Positions 30,318 to 39,301 are shown, counted from the first letter of the stretch. The stretch: DNA of 64,000 nt from Sanguibacter suarezii NBRC 16159 (GCF_001552735.1 NZ_BCRT01000022.1:46706-110705); one strand, 5' to 3'. Numbers and translations: made by a program. The notes: generated by a model from the letters alone, not told the origin.

Positions 30318-30793
30318 TGGGTGACGTGCTGACCTTCCCCAGCGACGCCTTCCCCGCCTACCCGAGCCTGCAGGTGGCCCAGCCGCAGGGCTGGGTCGGG
30401 CTGGCGGGCGTCGGGCTGCCGCTCGCTCTCGCCCAGGAGGTGCCGGCAGGCCAGTTCCGCCCGAACGTGCTGGTCACGGTCACGCGCTTCGGCGCTGACT
30501 TCACCGTCGCCGCTGCCCGCAAGGACGTGGCCAAGCGGCTCAAGGCTCTGCCGCGCTTCACCGAGACGCTGCGTGAGGACGCCGCCGAGATGCTCGGTGT
30601 GAGCGGACTGCGGGTCGAGGGCTACTTTTCCGACGGGAAGGGTGGAACTCTTGTGCAGGCCTTGCGGATGTGCGTCCTGCCAGCGGGTCCGGTCTTTGAT
30701 GTGGTGCAGATCACGGGGACGTGCGCCGGGACGCAGGTCGACTCAGCTTTCGCCCAGATCCGTGAGATTCAGGACTCTCTCATCCTCATCTGA
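30317..30793 (+). CDS. Small LpqN-like protein of unknown function
   Basis: 158 aa, no signal peptide and no membrane segment. GWVGLAGVGLPLALAQ, RPNVLVTVTRF and the alternating beta pattern near the C-terminus (GPVFDVVQITGTC) resemble the LpqN/DUF1795-type fold, but the match is loose. It is translationally coupled to the winged-helix gene (TGATG), so a joint role is likely. In mycobacteria LpqN-type proteins are lipoproteins. This one would stay in the cytoplasm. Confidence 0.6.
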   Translation: MGDVLTFPSDAFPAYPSLQVAQPQGWVGLAGVGLPLALAQEVPAGQFRPNVLVTVTRFGADFTVAAARKDVAKRLKALPRFTETLREDAAEMLGVSGLRVEGYFSDGKGGTLVQALRMCVLPAGPVFDVVQITGTCAGTQVDSAFAQIREIQDSLILI

Positions 30794-30887
30794 CCCGATT
30801 TACCGGGTGTAACACTCGTCCGTCCTGCGAGACGCTGTATCCACAGGGCGAGATGTTTGGGAATGTTGGCATCTTGCGCATGCGCCT

Positions 30888-30903
30888 AGACTTTGAGAAG
30901 TCT
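30888..30903. promoter_or_regulatory. Inverted repeat upstream of fprA
   Basis: AGACTT-tgag-AAGTCT is a perfect 6-bp inverted repeat 56 bases upstream of the fprA start, positioned like an operator. I recognise no regulator family for it. Confidence 0.3.
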
Positions 30904-30958
30904 TGAGATCTGAACCCCAGATGCACTCGCCGACTCCAACCGGAAGGCATGAAATTCC

Positions 30959-32341
30959 GTGAGCACTGACCGTCAACTCCGCGTGGCCATCGTGGGGGCC
31001 GGCCCGGCCGGCATCTACGCCGCCGACATCCTGTCCAAGACGGATCTCGACGTGTCCATCGACCTCTTCGAGCGCCTGCCGGCCCCGTTCGGGCTGGTGC
31101 GCTACGGCGTCGCCCCCGACCACCCGCGGATCAAGCAGATCATCACTGCGCTGCACAAGGTCCTCGAGCGCGGCGACATCCGCCTGCTGTCCAACGTCGA
31201 CTACGGCATCGACCTCAAGCTCGACGACCTGCGTCAGTTCTACGACGCCGTGATCTTCTCGACCGGTGCGATCACCGACGCCGCCCTGCCCATCCCGGGC
31301 GCGGACCTCGACGGGTCCTACGGCGCAGCGGACTTCGTCTCCTGGTACGACGGCCACCCCCACGTGCCGACCACCTGGCCGCTGGAGGCTCAGCAGGTCG
31401 CCGTGATCGGCGCCGGCAACGTCGCCCTCGACGTCGCCCGGATCCTGTCCAAGCACGCCGACGACCTCCTGGTCACCGAGATCCCGGACAACGTCTACGA
31501 GGGACTGAAGAGCTCCCCGGTCACCGACGTGCACGTCTTCGCCCGTCGTGGCCCCGCCCAGGCGAAGTTCTCCCCGCTCGAGCTCCGCGAGCTCGGCCAC
31601 GTCCGCGACGTGGACGTCATCGTCTACCCCGAGGACTTCGAGTTCGACGAGGGATCGATCGCCGCGATCGGCTCGTCCAACCAGACCAAGCAGATCGTCA
31701 AGACGCTCACGGACTGGACCCTCAACGACCCGTCGACCTTCTCCGCCTCGCGTCGTCTGCACCTGCACTTCCTGCACGCCCCGGCCGAGATCCTCGACAC
31801 CGACGGCGACGGCAAGGTCGACGCGCTGCGCACCGAGCGCACCCGGCTCAACGGCGACGGCACCGTCTCTCGCACCGGTGAGTTCCACGACTGGCCCGTG
31901 CAGGCCGTGTACCGCGCCGTCGGCTACTTCGGCTCGCCGCTGCCCGAGCTGCCGTTCGACGACCGCAAGGGCGTCATCCCCAACGCCGAGGGTCGCGTCG
32001 TCGACATCGACGGCGAGCAGGTCCCGGGCGTGTACTGCACCGGGTGGATCAAGCGCGGCCCCGTCGGTCTCATCGGGCACACCAAGTCCGACGCCTCGGA
32101 GACCATCCGCAACCTCGTCGAGGACGCCCTGACCCAGGACGGCTTCGCCTCGGCCACCCAGCCGGACCCGGACGCCATCACGAGCTTCCTCGCCGACCGC
32201 GGCGTCGAGGTCATCGAGTGGTCCGGCTGGGAGCTGCTCGACGCCCACGAGCGCGCCCTCGGTGAGGCCAAGGGCCGCGAGCGGATCAAGGTCATCTCCC
32301 GCGACGAGATGATCGAGATCGCCCGAGGCGCACAGCAGTAG
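30959..32341 (+). CDS. fprA: Ferredoxin-NADP+ reductase, adrenodoxin reductase type
   Basis: 460 aa FAD/NADP flavoprotein of the FprA family, moving electrons between NADPH and ferredoxins. The FAD motif is [17 protein letters not shown] at residues 9-25. [14 protein letters not shown] follows, then the NADP-binding motif [15 protein letters not shown] near 150. [20 protein letters not shown] near the C-terminus is the family signature. The start is GTG at 30959 with GGAAGG about ten bases upstream. It is a single gene. Its ferredoxin partner is not in the window. Confidence 0.93.
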   Translation: MSTDRQLRVAIVGAGPAGIYAADILSKTDLDVSIDLFERLPAPFGLVRYGVAPDHPRIKQIITALHKVLERGDIRLLSNVDYGIDLKLDDLRQFYDAVIFSTGAITDAALPIPGADLDGSYGAADFVSWYDGHPHVPTTWPLEAQQVAVIGAGNVALDVARILSKHADDLLVTEIPDNVYEGLKSSPVTDVHVFARRGPAQAKFSPLELRELGHVRDVDVIVYPEDFEFDEGSIAAIGSSNQTKQIVKTLTDWTLNDPSTFSASRRLHLHFLHAPAEILDTDGDGKVDALRTERTRLNGDGTVSRTGEFHDWPVQAVYRAVGYFGSPLPELPFDDRKGVIPNAEGRVVDIDGEQVPGVYCTGWIKRGPVGLIGHTKSDASETIRNLVEDALTQDGFASATQPDPDAITSFLADRGVEVIEWSGWELLDAHERALGEAKGRERIKVISRDEMIEIARGAQQ

Positions 32342-32403
32342 TCCGCCGTCCGGCAGCAGTCACGTGCTGCCACCTGCTGTCACCTGCTGTCACACAGCAC
32401 CGC

Positions 32404-32449
32404 CAGGCCCCTGTGAGTATCCTGAATCGGGAACGCTCACAGGGGCCTG
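32404..32449 (+). terminator. Terminator-like hairpin after fprA
   Basis: Perfect 14-bp inverted repeat (CAGGCCCCTGTGAG, arms 32404-32417 and 32436-32449) with an 18-nt loop, 62 bases after the fprA stop. No T-run is present. A TTGACA hexamer follows at 32454-32459 and may be the -35 of htpX. Confidence 0.55.
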
Positions 32450-32522
32450 TGCGTTGACATGTGCAGACGTGCGTCGTCCGTCGTGTGCATTCCTGGCACC
32501 GCGACGCACGAGGTGGAGAGAG

Positions 32523-33407
32523 GTGGCGCACGTGGGACACAAGCACTTCAACGGCCTCAAGACTGCCGTCCTGTTCGGCATCATGTGGGCCTTCCTGCTC
32601 GGGCTCTGGGCGATCGTCGGAGGCGGCAGCACATCGATGCTGGTGCTGTTCTGCGGGATCGGCCTGATCGGCACCGCCTACGGCTACTGGAACTCCGACA
32701 AGCTCGCCATCCGGGCCATGCACGCCCGGCCCGTGAGCGAGATCGAGCAGCCGGTCATGTACCGGATCGTCCGCGAGCTCTCGACGGCGGCGCGCCAGCC
32801 CATGCCCCGTCTCTACGTCTCCCCGACGCCTGCCCCGAACGCCTTCGCCACCGGGCGCAACCCGCAGAACGCGGCTGTGTGCTGCACGGAGGGCATCCTG
32901 GCCATCCTCGACGAGCGCGAGCTGCGCGGGGTGCTCGGCCACGAGCTCATGCACGTCTACAACCGCGACATCCTCACGTCCTCGATCGCTGCTGCCTTCG
33001 CCGGGATCATCACCGGGCTGGCGCAGTTCCTCATGTTCTTCGGCGGGGACCGGGAGCGCGGAGGCAACCCCATCGCCGCGCTGTTCATGGCCTTCCTCGC
33101 GCCGGTCGCGGCCAGCCTCATCCAGCTGGCGATCTCCCGCACCCGCGAGTACGACGCCGACGAGGACGGCGCCAAGCTCACCGGCGACCCCCTAGCCCTC
33201 GCCTCCGCCCTGCGCAAGCTCGAGGCCGGGACGCAGCGCATGCCACTGCCGCAGAACCAGAACCTCGTGGACGTCTCGCACATGATGATCGCCAACCCCT
33301 TCCGCGGCGGCGGCATGGGCAAGCTCTTCGCGACCCACCCGCCCATGACTGAGCGGATCAACCGCCTGGAGCGGATGGCCGGGCTGCCCGGCGCCCCACG
33401 GGTGTGA
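32523..33407 (+). CDS. htpX: Membrane zinc protease HtpX
   Basis: 294 aa M48 metalloprotease of membrane protein quality control. Two N-terminal helices are followed by the zinc site [13 protein letters not shown] and the third ligand in [13 protein letters not shown]. Two more helices lie between ([19 protein letters not shown] and [20 protein letters not shown]). The C-terminus [13 protein letters not shown] is typical. GTG at 32523 is used, with GGAG just upstream. A second in-frame GTG at 32532 with AGGTGG before it is nearly as good. Confidence 0.92.
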   Translation: MAHVGHKHFNGLKTAVLFGIMWAFLLGLWAIVGGGSTSMLVLFCGIGLIGTAYGYWNSDKLAIRAMHARPVSEIEQPVMYRIVRELSTAARQPMPRLYVSPTPAPNAFATGRNPQNAAVCCTEGILAILDERELRGVLGHELMHVYNRDILTSSIAAAFAGIITGLAQFLMFFGGDRERGGNPIAALFMAFLAPVAASLIQLAISRTREYDADEDGAKLTGDPLALASALRKLEAGTQRMPLPQNQNLVDVSHMMIANPFRGGGMGKLFATHPPMTERINRLERMAGLPGAPRV

Positions 33408-33468
33408 ACCGGGGCTGACGGTCGTAGCCCTGAGGCAGGCGCAGCCCTGAGGTGGGCAGCGCCCTCGC

Positions 33469-34263
33469 CTACGGGACGAGCAGCCCCTCGAGCGCCTGGG
33501 CGACGCCGTCGTCGTCGTTGGAGGCGGTGATGTGGGTGGCTGCGGCCAGCACGGCGTCGTGGGCGTTGGCGACGGCGAAGGAGGTGCCTGCCCAGGTGAG
33601 CATCGGCAGGTCGTTGGGCATGTCGCCGAAGGCCCAGACGTCGCGGGCGTCCACCTCGTGCCCGGTGCACCACCGGGCCAGGGCAGCGGCCTTGCTCACC
33701 CCCGGAGCGGTCATCTCCGCGAGCCCCGTCGCGCCGGAGTAGGCCAGCTGGGCGCGGGCCCCGATCACGGACTCGACCCGCGCGAAGAACGCGTCGTCGG
33801 GCATGGACGTGAGGCGCGCGAGCAGCTTGCCCACCGGCTCGTCGAGGTGGTCCTCGACGGTCGATCGGTGGGCGTCTGCGGGCGCGTGATGGTCGTGGGT
33901 GTAGTGCGGGTCGAACACGGCGCCGCTGGGCCGCTCCAGACCCAGCTCGACGCCGGGCAGCGCCGCACGAAGGTCAGCTACCACCTCCGCCAGGGCCGGG
34001 GCGTCGAAGCCGTGGACCTGGGAGACGGTCCCGGTGGCGACCTCCACCACGCACGAGCCGTTGAGGCAGATCGCCAACCCGTGCCCGCCCACCGCGCCGG
34101 CGACGGCGGCGAGCCAGCGCGGTGGCCGTGCGGTCACGAAGACCACGTGGATCCCGCGGTCGTCAAGACCGGCGAGCACGCTGCGGGTGCGGTCCGAGAG
34201 GGACCCGTCACTGCGCAGCAGCGTGCCGTCGAGGTCGGTCGCGACGACCTGCGGGGCCGTCAC
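33469..34263 (-). CDS. Cof-type HAD phosphatase
   Basis: 264 aa HAD-superfamily hydrolase with a C2B cap (Cof family). The nucleophile motif is ATDLDGTLLRSDG. FVTARPP is motif II. The late KAAALARW lysine and AFGDMPNDLPML acidic pair complete the site. Such enzymes dephosphorylate sugar phosphates or cofactors, and the substrate cannot be predicted. The GTG start lies one base after the stop of yajQ, so the two form an operon. Confidence 0.88.
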   Translation of the reverse strand: MTAPQVVATDLDGTLLRSDGSLSDRTRSVLAGLDDRGIHVVFVTARPPRWLAAVAGAVGGHGLAICLNGSCVVEVATGTVSQVHGFDAPALAEVVADLRAALPGVELGLERPSGAVFDPHYTHDHHAPADAHRSTVEDHLDEPVGKLLARLTSMPDDAFFARVESVIGARAQLAYSGATGLAEMTAPGVSKAAALARWCTGHEVDARDVWAFGDMPNDLPMLTWAGTSFAVANAHDAVLAAATHITASNDDDGVAQALEGLLVP

Positions 34264-34264
34264 C

Positions 34265-34759
34265 TCAGCGGTAGTTGGTGAACTGGACCGCGAAGTCGAG
34301 GTCGGCGCCCTTGAGCAGGGCCTGGACCTCCTGGAGGTCGTCGCGGGACTTGCTGGTCGCGCGGACCTCGTCACCGGTGATCTGCGTCTTGACGCCCTTG
34401 GGGCCCTCTTCGCGAATGATCTTGGTGACCTTCTTGGCGTTCTCGCCGGCCAGGCCCTCCTTGAGGCTGACCTCGAGGCGGTACTCCTTGCCCGAGAGCT
34501 GGGGACCGTTCTCCGGGACGTCAAGGTGCTTGAGCGAGACCCCACGCTTGATGAGCTTGGTCTCGAGCACGTCGAGGATGGCCAGGACACGCTCCTCGGA
34601 GTTCGCGGTCATGACGATCTTCTCGCCGCTCCACGCGATCGAGGCGCCGATGTTCTTGAAGTCGTAGCGCTGGGCTACTTCCTTGACTGCCTGGTTGAGA
34701 GCGTTGTCGACCTCTTGGCGGTCGACCTTGCTCACGATGTCCATCGATGAATCAGCCAC
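34265..34759 (-). CDS. yajQ: YajQ-family nucleotide-binding protein
   Basis: 164 aa, normal family length. [34 protein letters not shown] and the C-terminal [16 protein letters not shown] match YajQ. In other bacteria these bind cyclic-di-GMP or nucleic acid and act as effectors. The role here is unproven. The start is GTG at 34759 with AGGAGA six bases upstream. Confidence 0.92.
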   Translation of the reverse strand: MADSSMDIVSKVDRQEVDNALNQAVKEVAQRYDFKNIGASIAWSGEKIVMTANSEERVLAILDVLETKLIKRGVSLKHLDVPENGPQLSGKEYRLEVSLKEGLAGENAKKVTKIIREEGPKGVKTQITGDEVRATSKSRDDLQEVQALLKGADLDFAVQFTNYR

Positions 34760-34825
34760 GATAGGTCTCCTGTCGCACTGTAGAAATGGGCTGATCCCAC
34801 CGTATCCGATCCGGCCGCACCAGCC

Positions 34826-34843
34826 CCACCGCATCTGCGGTGG
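34826..34843 (-). terminator. Terminator-like hairpin after rarD
   Basis: CCACCGCA and TGCGGTGG form an 8-bp stem with a very tight loop, about 70 bases downstream of the leftward rarD stop and upstream of yajQ. It likely separates the two transcripts. Confidence 0.5.
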
Positions 34844-34914
34844 TGGGAGGCGATCTGCCCTGGTCCGCGACGTCGCGGGCGCGCGGAGCGTGCCGACGCC
34901 GGCCACTGGGTCGG

Positions 34915-35865
34915 TCAGCGGGTGGGGGACAGGCGCATCGCGCGAGAGGCGTGCAGCGCGTCGACGGTGAGGATGGTCAGGGCGACCCACACGAGGGCGA
35001 AGCCCGCCCACCGCAGCGGCGGCATGTGCTCGTCGAAGACGAGGACTCCCACGAGGAGCTGCATGATCGGAGCGATGTACTGCAGCATCCCGATGACTCG
35101 CAGCGGCAGGATGCGGGCCGCGCCACCGAAGCAGAGCAGCGGCAGCGCGGTCACGATGCCCGACGACGCCAGCAGCAGGGCGTGCCCCGCGCCGTCCTGC
35201 AGGAAGGTGCTCGTGCCCTGAGCGGTGAGCCAGAGGATGTAGGCCAGGGCCACCGGGGTGAGCACGGTGGTCTCGACGGCGAGGCTGGGCACAGCCGACA
35301 CGTGAGGGCCCACGCGGTTCTTGATCAGACCGTAGAAGCCGAAGGTCAGTGCCAGGCCGAGGGAGAGCCACGGCACGGCGGCCAGGCCTACGGTGATGAC
35401 GATCACTGCCGCCAGGCCGAAGCCCAGGGCCACCCACTGGGCCGGTCGCAGCTTCTCCTTGAGCACGATCACGGCGAGCAGCACCGTGACGAAGGGGTTG
35501 ATGAAGTACCCGAGCGAGGCGTCCACGACATGACCGGAGGTCACGGCGAAGACGTAGATCATCCAGTTCACCGCGACGAGGACGGCGGCCACGGACAGTG
35601 CGAGCAGCAACCGGCGCGAGCGCAGCACCTGCACGAACTGGCGGATCTGGCGGGTCAGGAGCAACAGCACGAGGCAGAAGAGCAGGCTCCACACGACCCG
35701 GTGAGCGATGATCTCGAGGGCGCCCGCGGGGGAGAGCAGCGGGAAGTAGAGGGGGAGCGCGCCCCACATGACGTAGCACGCGATCCCGAGCGTCATCCCC
35801 CAGCGCACCGACGGCGTGCGGCTGTCCGGGGTGGTGGTCGTGGGGGAGGCGAGGGTCTCGGGCAC
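34915..35865 (-). CDS. rarD: RarD/EamA-family transporter
   Basis: 316 aa, about ten membrane helices in two EamA repeats. [18 protein letters not shown] at the N-terminus and [21 protein letters not shown] in the third helix are typical of RarD (chloramphenicol-sensitive protein family). Its substrate is unknown. The start is GTG at 35865, and the preceding Thr/Ser-rich segment is cytoplasmic. Single gene. Confidence 0.88.
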   Translation of the reverse strand: MPETLASPTTTTPDSRTPSVRWGMTLGIACYVMWGALPLYFPLLSPAGALEIIAHRVVWSLLFCLVLLLLTRQIRQFVQVLRSRRLLLALSVAAVLVAVNWMIYVFAVTSGHVVDASLGYFINPFVTVLLAVIVLKEKLRPAQWVALGFGLAAVIVITVGLAAVPWLSLGLALTFGFYGLIKNRVGPHVSAVPSLAVETTVLTPVALAYILWLTAQGTSTFLQDGAGHALLLASSGIVTALPLLCFGGAARILPLRVIGMLQYIAPIMQLLVGVLVFDEHMPPLRWAGFALVWVALTILTVDALHASRAMRLSPTR

Positions 35866-35960
35866 GGGTCAACGATACGAGCGACGGCTGCCGAGCACGT
35901 CCTGGTAGACCCCGTCGCCAGCCGTCCGGGCGCCGATTTCCTCTCACCGGGTCTGTCTTG

Positions 35961-35966
35961 TATCGT
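35961..35966 (+). promoter_or_regulatory. Candidate -10 of the tRNA-Tyr promoter
   Basis: TATCGT in the context TGTATCGTT. The same nonamer recurs at 36373-36381 and 36452-36460, the latter just before tRNA-Thr. A shared GCCGATTTC block lies 20-21 bases upstream of the first and third copies (35932-35940 and 36424-36432). This repetition supports real promoters. Confidence 0.45.
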
Positions 35967-36029
35967 TGTCTCGCTCCTGCAGATCGGTTCCATGACTGAG
36001 GTCATGAGGCAGATCCGGAGGAGAAGCTC

Positions 36030-36111
<82 letters not shown>

Positions 36112-36118
36112 CACATGA

Positions 36119-36146
36119 GGGCGCCATCCATCGGATGGCGCCCTTT
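36119..36146 (+). terminator. Terminator after tRNA-Tyr
   Basis: GGGCGCCATCC and GGATGGCGCCC form a perfect 11-bp stem with a 3-nt loop, followed by TTT, eight bases after the tRNA. Confidence 0.8.
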
Positions 36147-36469
36147 GTGCATCCACGACCTGTGCATCCTCGACCCGTGCGTCCATGACGTGTCCGGTCG
36201 GCGCGATCGACGACCTGGTCGCGGTGCTCGACGGCCGCTGGACGGCCTCCCGGACGGCCCGTGTCGGCCCCTGCCAGCCGCGTCGTCGTCTCCCGCACGG
36301 CGCCCTGCGGCCCCCCTGCGAGAGGCCCCGTGCCCGCGGGTGGGCGGGTGGTGCGAAGGAGGCCTCGGCTCATGTATCGTTGGCGCGTCGCGGATCGCAA
36401 GGGCCGAGATCGTTCCCCCGGGAGCCGATTTCATGAACCAGCCCAGATGCATGTATCGTTTTCCGCGCT
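36147..36469. other. Gene-free stretch between tRNA-Tyr and tRNA-Thr
   Basis: I see no gene here. Its left edge holds three imperfect tandem 15-mers (from 36146, consensus TGTGCATCC-CGACC). Two TGTATCGTT promoter-like motifs lie at 36373 and 36452. The second is placed to start tRNA-Thr at 36470. Confidence 0.5.
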
Positions 36470-36541
36470 GCCCCCGTAGCTCAGTGGTAGAGCGCAGTCT
36501 TGGTAAGACTGAGGTCATGGGTCCGATTCCCATCGGGGGCT
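36470..36541 (+). tRNA. tRNA-Thr (GGT)
   Basis: Acceptor arms GCCCCCG and CGGGGGC pair fully. The anticodon GGT is at 36502-36504 in loop TTGGTAA. D arm TAGCTCAGTGGTAGAGC and T loop GTCCGATTC are normal. CCA is not encoded. Confidence 0.97.
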
Positions 36542-36605
36542 CTGTTGGTGCGATGCCGGTCGGCGTGGGAATATTTTTCTCATGCCGGTCGCTGAGCATC
36601 GATGC

Positions 36606-36682
36606 GGCGGGGTAGCTCAGTTGGTCAGAGCGCACGGCTCATAATCGTGAGGTCGCGGGTTCGAGCCCCGCCCCCGCTACCA
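36606..36682 (+). tRNA. tRNA-Met (CAT), elongator
   Basis: GGCGGGG pairs with CCCCGCT (one G-U pair). The anticodon CAT is at 36640-36642 in loop CTCATAA. The T loop is GGTTCGAGCC. CCA is encoded at the end. The paired first base indicates elongator rather than initiator tRNA. It follows tRNA-Thr by 64 bases, and the two may be co-transcribed. Confidence 0.96.
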
Positions 36683-36766
36683 GCACTGGCAACACTGCGC
36701 GCGCCGGCCGGCGGTGCGCGTCAACGAAGTACGTAGCGCCCCGGCGGCGCGAGAGGTGGCACGACC

Positions 36767-36934
36767 GTGGCTAAGAGTACTGACGTTCGCCCCAAGATCA
36801 CGCTTGCATGCGTTGAGTGCAAGGAGCGCAACTACATCACCAAGAAGAACCGTCGGAACACCCCCGACCGTCTCGAGCTGGCGAAGTTCTGCCCGCGCTG
36901 CGGCAAGCACAACGCCCACCGCGAGACCCGCTGA
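36767..36934 (+). CDS. rpmG: 50S ribosomal protein L33
   Basis: 55 aa: begins [18 protein letters not shown] and ends [15 protein letters not shown]. Two CxxC pairs (Cys15/Cys18, Cys42/Cys45) mark the zinc-binding form. The start is GTG with GAGAGGTGG upstream. The order tRNA-Thr, tRNA-Met, rpmG, hadA, hadB is also known from mycobacteria. Confidence 0.97.
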   Translation: MAKSTDVRPKITLACVECKERNYITKKNRRNTPDRLELAKFCPRCGKHNAHRETR

Positions 36935-36959
36935 CCGTCTCGGTCAGCACGCAGCAGCG

Positions 36960-37433
36960 ATGACGACTTCTTCCGTCAACCTCGACTTTGTCGGGCGCGA
37001 GTATCCGGCCAACGCCCCGTACTCGGTTGGTCGGGAGAAGATCCGTGAGTTCGCCGCTGCCGTAGGTTCGACCCACCCCGCGCACCACTCTGTGGACTCT
37101 GCGCGGGGTTTGGGCTATCCGGACCTCATCGCGCCTCCCACCTTCGCGGTCATCGTCGCTCAGCGGGCCGAGGCGCAGTACATCGAAGACCCGGCCGCGA
37201 GGGTCGACTTCACCCGGGTCGTGCACGCTGACGAGCGCTTCGTCCACCACCGCCCCATCCACGCCGGAGACGAGCTGGTGACCGTGCTCACCGTCGCCTC
37301 GATCACCGAGCGATCCGGACTGGCGATGGTCACCACCCGCTGCGACATCTACGCCCTGGACGCTGTGAGCGCTGCGACCGAGCTGGTCTCGACCGTGACG
37401 TCGACGCTGGCCGTGCGAGGAGAAGGCCTGTGA
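36960..37433 (+). CDS. hadA: MaoC-like dehydratase subunit HadA-type (UPF0336)
   Basis: 157 aa single hotdog domain: YSVGREKIREFAAAVGSTHPAHH, LIAPPTFAVIVAQRA, DERFVHHRPIHAGDELVT. In mycobacteria HadA is the substrate-binding partner of HadB in FAS-II hydroxyacyl-ACP dehydration. In relatives without mycolic acids the pair is conserved but its exact substrate is unclear. It starts 26 bases after rpmG and overlaps hadB (GTGA). Confidence 0.88.
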   Translation: MTTSSVNLDFVGREYPANAPYSVGREKIREFAAAVGSTHPAHHSVDSARGLGYPDLIAPPTFAVIVAQRAEAQYIEDPAARVDFTRVVHADERFVHHRPIHAGDELVTVLTVASITERSGLAMVTTRCDIYALDAVSAATELVSTVTSTLAVRGEGL

Positions 37434-37876
37434 GCGCCACGTCCCCCGTCAGCGCCGTCCGCCCTGACATCACGACCCTCGCCGTCGGTGACGTCATCGG
37501 CACCCGGTCCGTCGTCGTCGACCGCGCCCGCCTGGTCCGCTACGCCGGCGCGAGCGGTGACTTCAACCCCATCCACTGGAACGACACCGTCGCCGAGAGC
37601 GTCGGCCTGCCCGGCGTCATCGCCCACGGCATGTTCACGATGGGTGCGGCTGTGGCTCTCGTGGAGGACTGGGCCGGTGACCCGGGCGCCGTCGTCGACT
37701 ACCAGACGCGCTTCACCCGTCCGGTCGCCGTCCCCAACCCGGGAGAGGCCGTCGTCGAGGTGTCCGCCGCGATCGGTGCGATCGACCTCGAGGCCCGCAC
37801 CGTCCGCGTCGACCTCACCGTCACCTTCGAGGGCGCCCGCGTCCTCGGCAAGTCCCAGGCCGTCGTCGCCCTCTAG
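37430..37876 (+). CDS. hadB: MaoC dehydratase catalytic subunit HadB-type
   Basis: 148 aa hotdog dehydratase with the hydratase-2 motif: Asp and His in YAGASGDFNPIHWNDTVAE, then GVIAHGMFTMG. It supplies the catalytic residues missing in the HadA-type partner. The GTG start is coupled to hadA. A HadC gene does not follow. The next sequence is the repeat cluster and a convergent lacI-type gene. Confidence 0.9.
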   Translation: MSATSPVSAVRPDITTLAVGDVIGTRSVVVDRARLVRYAGASGDFNPIHWNDTVAESVGLPGVIAHGMFTMGAAVALVEDWAGDPGAVVDYQTRFTRPVAVPNPGEAVVEVSAAIGAIDLEARTVRVDLTVTFEGARVLGKSQAVVAL

Positions 37877-37948
37877 GCCCCGAGCCCGGCGCCACCACGC
37901 CACGCTCTCAGCTCGCACCGTCTCTCCGTGCTCCTGCACGCCCCTTCC

Positions 37949-38046
37949 CGAACTCGTGAACCCTTCGGCGAACTCGTGAGCAGGACCCGTTCTTTCACCT
38001 CGCAACCGCCCGTGCTCACGAGTTCGGCGATCCGCTCACGAGTTCG
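37949..38046. repeat. Fourfold CGAACTCGTGAG inverted repeat cluster
   Basis: Two copies of a 12-mer in one orientation (CGAACTCGTGAA at 37949, CGAACTCGTGAG at 37969) are followed by two reverse-complement copies (CTCACGAGTTCG at 38015 and 38035), each pair 20 bases apart. It can fold as a long hairpin and sits between convergent genes, so it could serve as a bidirectional terminator or be a REP-like element. Confidence 0.75.
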
Positions 38047-38084
38047 GGGGTGCGGACGCTCGGGGGCGTGGAGGGCGGGGCCGG

Positions 38085-39170
38085 TTAGGGGGCTGGTGGC
38101 GGGGCGGTGGTGGTGCCGATGACGAGCTCGACGTCGAGGATCGTCACGGTGGGCTCGTCGCCCGCCAGCAGGCTCTGGACGGCGTGGCCGAGGGCTGCGC
38201 CCTTCTCGGCGAGGGGCTGCTTGACGGTCGTGAGCACGTCGGCGCCCAGCCACGGCAGGTCGAGGCCGTCGAAGCCGGCGATCGAGACGTCCTCGGGGAC
38301 CCGCAGGCCCAGCTCGCGCGCGCCGAGGATCGCACCGGCGGCGAGCAGGTCGGACTGGGCGATGATCGCCGTCGGGCGCTGGGACGGGTCGGGGAAGCGA
38401 TCGGGGGAGAGGATCGCCAGTGCGGCGGCGTGCCCCTGCTCGACGAGGGACGCCTCGGCCTCCCAGCAGACGACCGGGGTGATCCCCGCGTCGGCGAGGC
38501 CTTCGAGTCGGTGCTGGGTGGCGGTCCAGTCGACCGGTCCGGCCGGGTCGACCTCGCCGGCGTGGCCGCCGAAGCCGAAGGGCAGCGTGATCGAGGCGAA
38601 ACGCTCGTGGCCGAGGTCCAGCAGGTACCGCGCGAGCTCGGCAGTGCCTGTCCGGTCGGCGATGCCGACCAGGGGTGCGCCCTCGACGGGGTGGCCTTCG
38701 CCGACCACGACGGGGACCCCGCGGCGCTGCAGAGCGTCCAGGGTGGGGTCGTTGGCGTGCACGCCCCAGATGAGGATCGCGACGTCCATGCCCGCGTCCT
38801 CGACGAGGGGGGCGACGACGCGGCGTCCGTCGACCGGCGGGGTGCCGGGGATGAGCAGCACGCCGAGCCCGAGGGCGCCGAGGGTGCTGGCCAGGCCGTC
38901 GAGCACCTGGACCGAGACCGGGTCGCGGAAGCTGCGACGCAGCTGGTCGCCGATGACGACCCCCACGATCCCGGTGCGCCCTGAGCGCAGCTGGCGGCCC
39001 AGCGGGTTGGGGCCCCGGTAGCCGAGGTCGGCTGCGGCCGCGAGAACCTTGGCGCGGGTCTTCTCCGCGATCGGTCCCGAGGACGCGAAGGCGAGCGAGG
39101 CAGTGGACAGGGAGACCCCGGCCGCCTCGGCGACGCTCGCAAGGGTCGGTTTGTGTGCCGACACGTCCAC
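38085..39170 (-). CDS. LacI-family transcriptional regulator
   Basis: 361 aa. The N-terminal helix-turn-helix reads PTLASVAEAAGVSLSTASLAF, with hinge helix NPLGRQLRSGRTG. A periplasmic-binding-like effector domain follows (GIVGVVIGDQLRRSF, SIAGFDGLDLPWLGADVLTTV). It probably senses a sugar. It is divergent from a pair of MFS transporters, and two palindromes in between are fitting operators. The GTG start at 39170 lies about 75 bases from the first palindrome. Confidence 0.92.
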   Translation of the reverse strand: MDVSAHKPTLASVAEAAGVSLSTASLAFASSGPIAEKTRAKVLAAAADLGYRGPNPLGRQLRSGRTGIVGVVIGDQLRRSFRDPVSVQVLDGLASTLGALGLGVLLIPGTPPVDGRRVVAPLVEDAGMDVAILIWGVHANDPTLDALQRRGVPVVVGEGHPVEGAPLVGIADRTGTAELARYLLDLGHERFASITLPFGFGGHAGEVDPAGPVDWTATQHRLEGLADAGITPVVCWEAEASLVEQGHAAALAILSPDRFPDPSQRPTAIIAQSDLLAAGAILGARELGLRVPEDVSIAGFDGLDLPWLGADVLTTVKQPLAEKGAALGHAVQSLLAGDEPTVTILDVELVIGTTTAPPPAP

Positions 39171-39196
39171 CTCACATTTTTGCTCGAGTAACCCAA

Positions 39197-39226
39197 TTGA
39201 CGGAGGCCGCCAGCGTACCCGACAAT
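39197..39226 (+). promoter_or_regulatory. Candidate promoter of the MFS pair
   Basis: TTGACG (39197-39202), 18-base spacer, GACAAT (39221-39226). Transcription would start near 39233, just before the two palindromes, so a bound LacI protein would block it. Confidence 0.5.
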
Positions 39227-39244
39227 TGTGACACTGCCTCGAAA

Positions 39245-39260
39245 CGATTCGATCGAATCG
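39245..39260. promoter_or_regulatory. LacI-type operator 1
   Basis: CGATTCGATCGAATCG is a perfect 16-bp palindrome with a central CG, as in LacI/GalR operators. It lies just downstream of the predicted promoter. Confidence 0.7.
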
Positions 39261-39270
39261 TGGAGGGCGA

Positions 39271-39284
39271 TCGAATCGATTCGA
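39271..39284. promoter_or_regulatory. LacI-type operator 2
   Basis: TCGAATCGATTCGA is a perfect 14-bp palindrome built from the same half-site (GAATCG) as operator 1. Centre-to-centre distance is about 25 bases, so two dimers could bind cooperatively. Confidence 0.65.
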
Positions 39285-39301
39285 AGACGAGGGAACAACG
39301 C

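Noticed and set aside
35994..36006. Thirteen bases identical to part of tRNA-Thr (36507-36519) in the leader before tRNA-Tyr.
   Set aside because: No further similarity on either side, so not a tRNA fragment; it also forms a small local palindrome by chance.
39155..39301. Starting the first MFS protein at the upstream GTG (39260).
   Set aside because: That codon lies at the edge of an operator, lacks a ribosome site and would add a non-homologous N-terminus.
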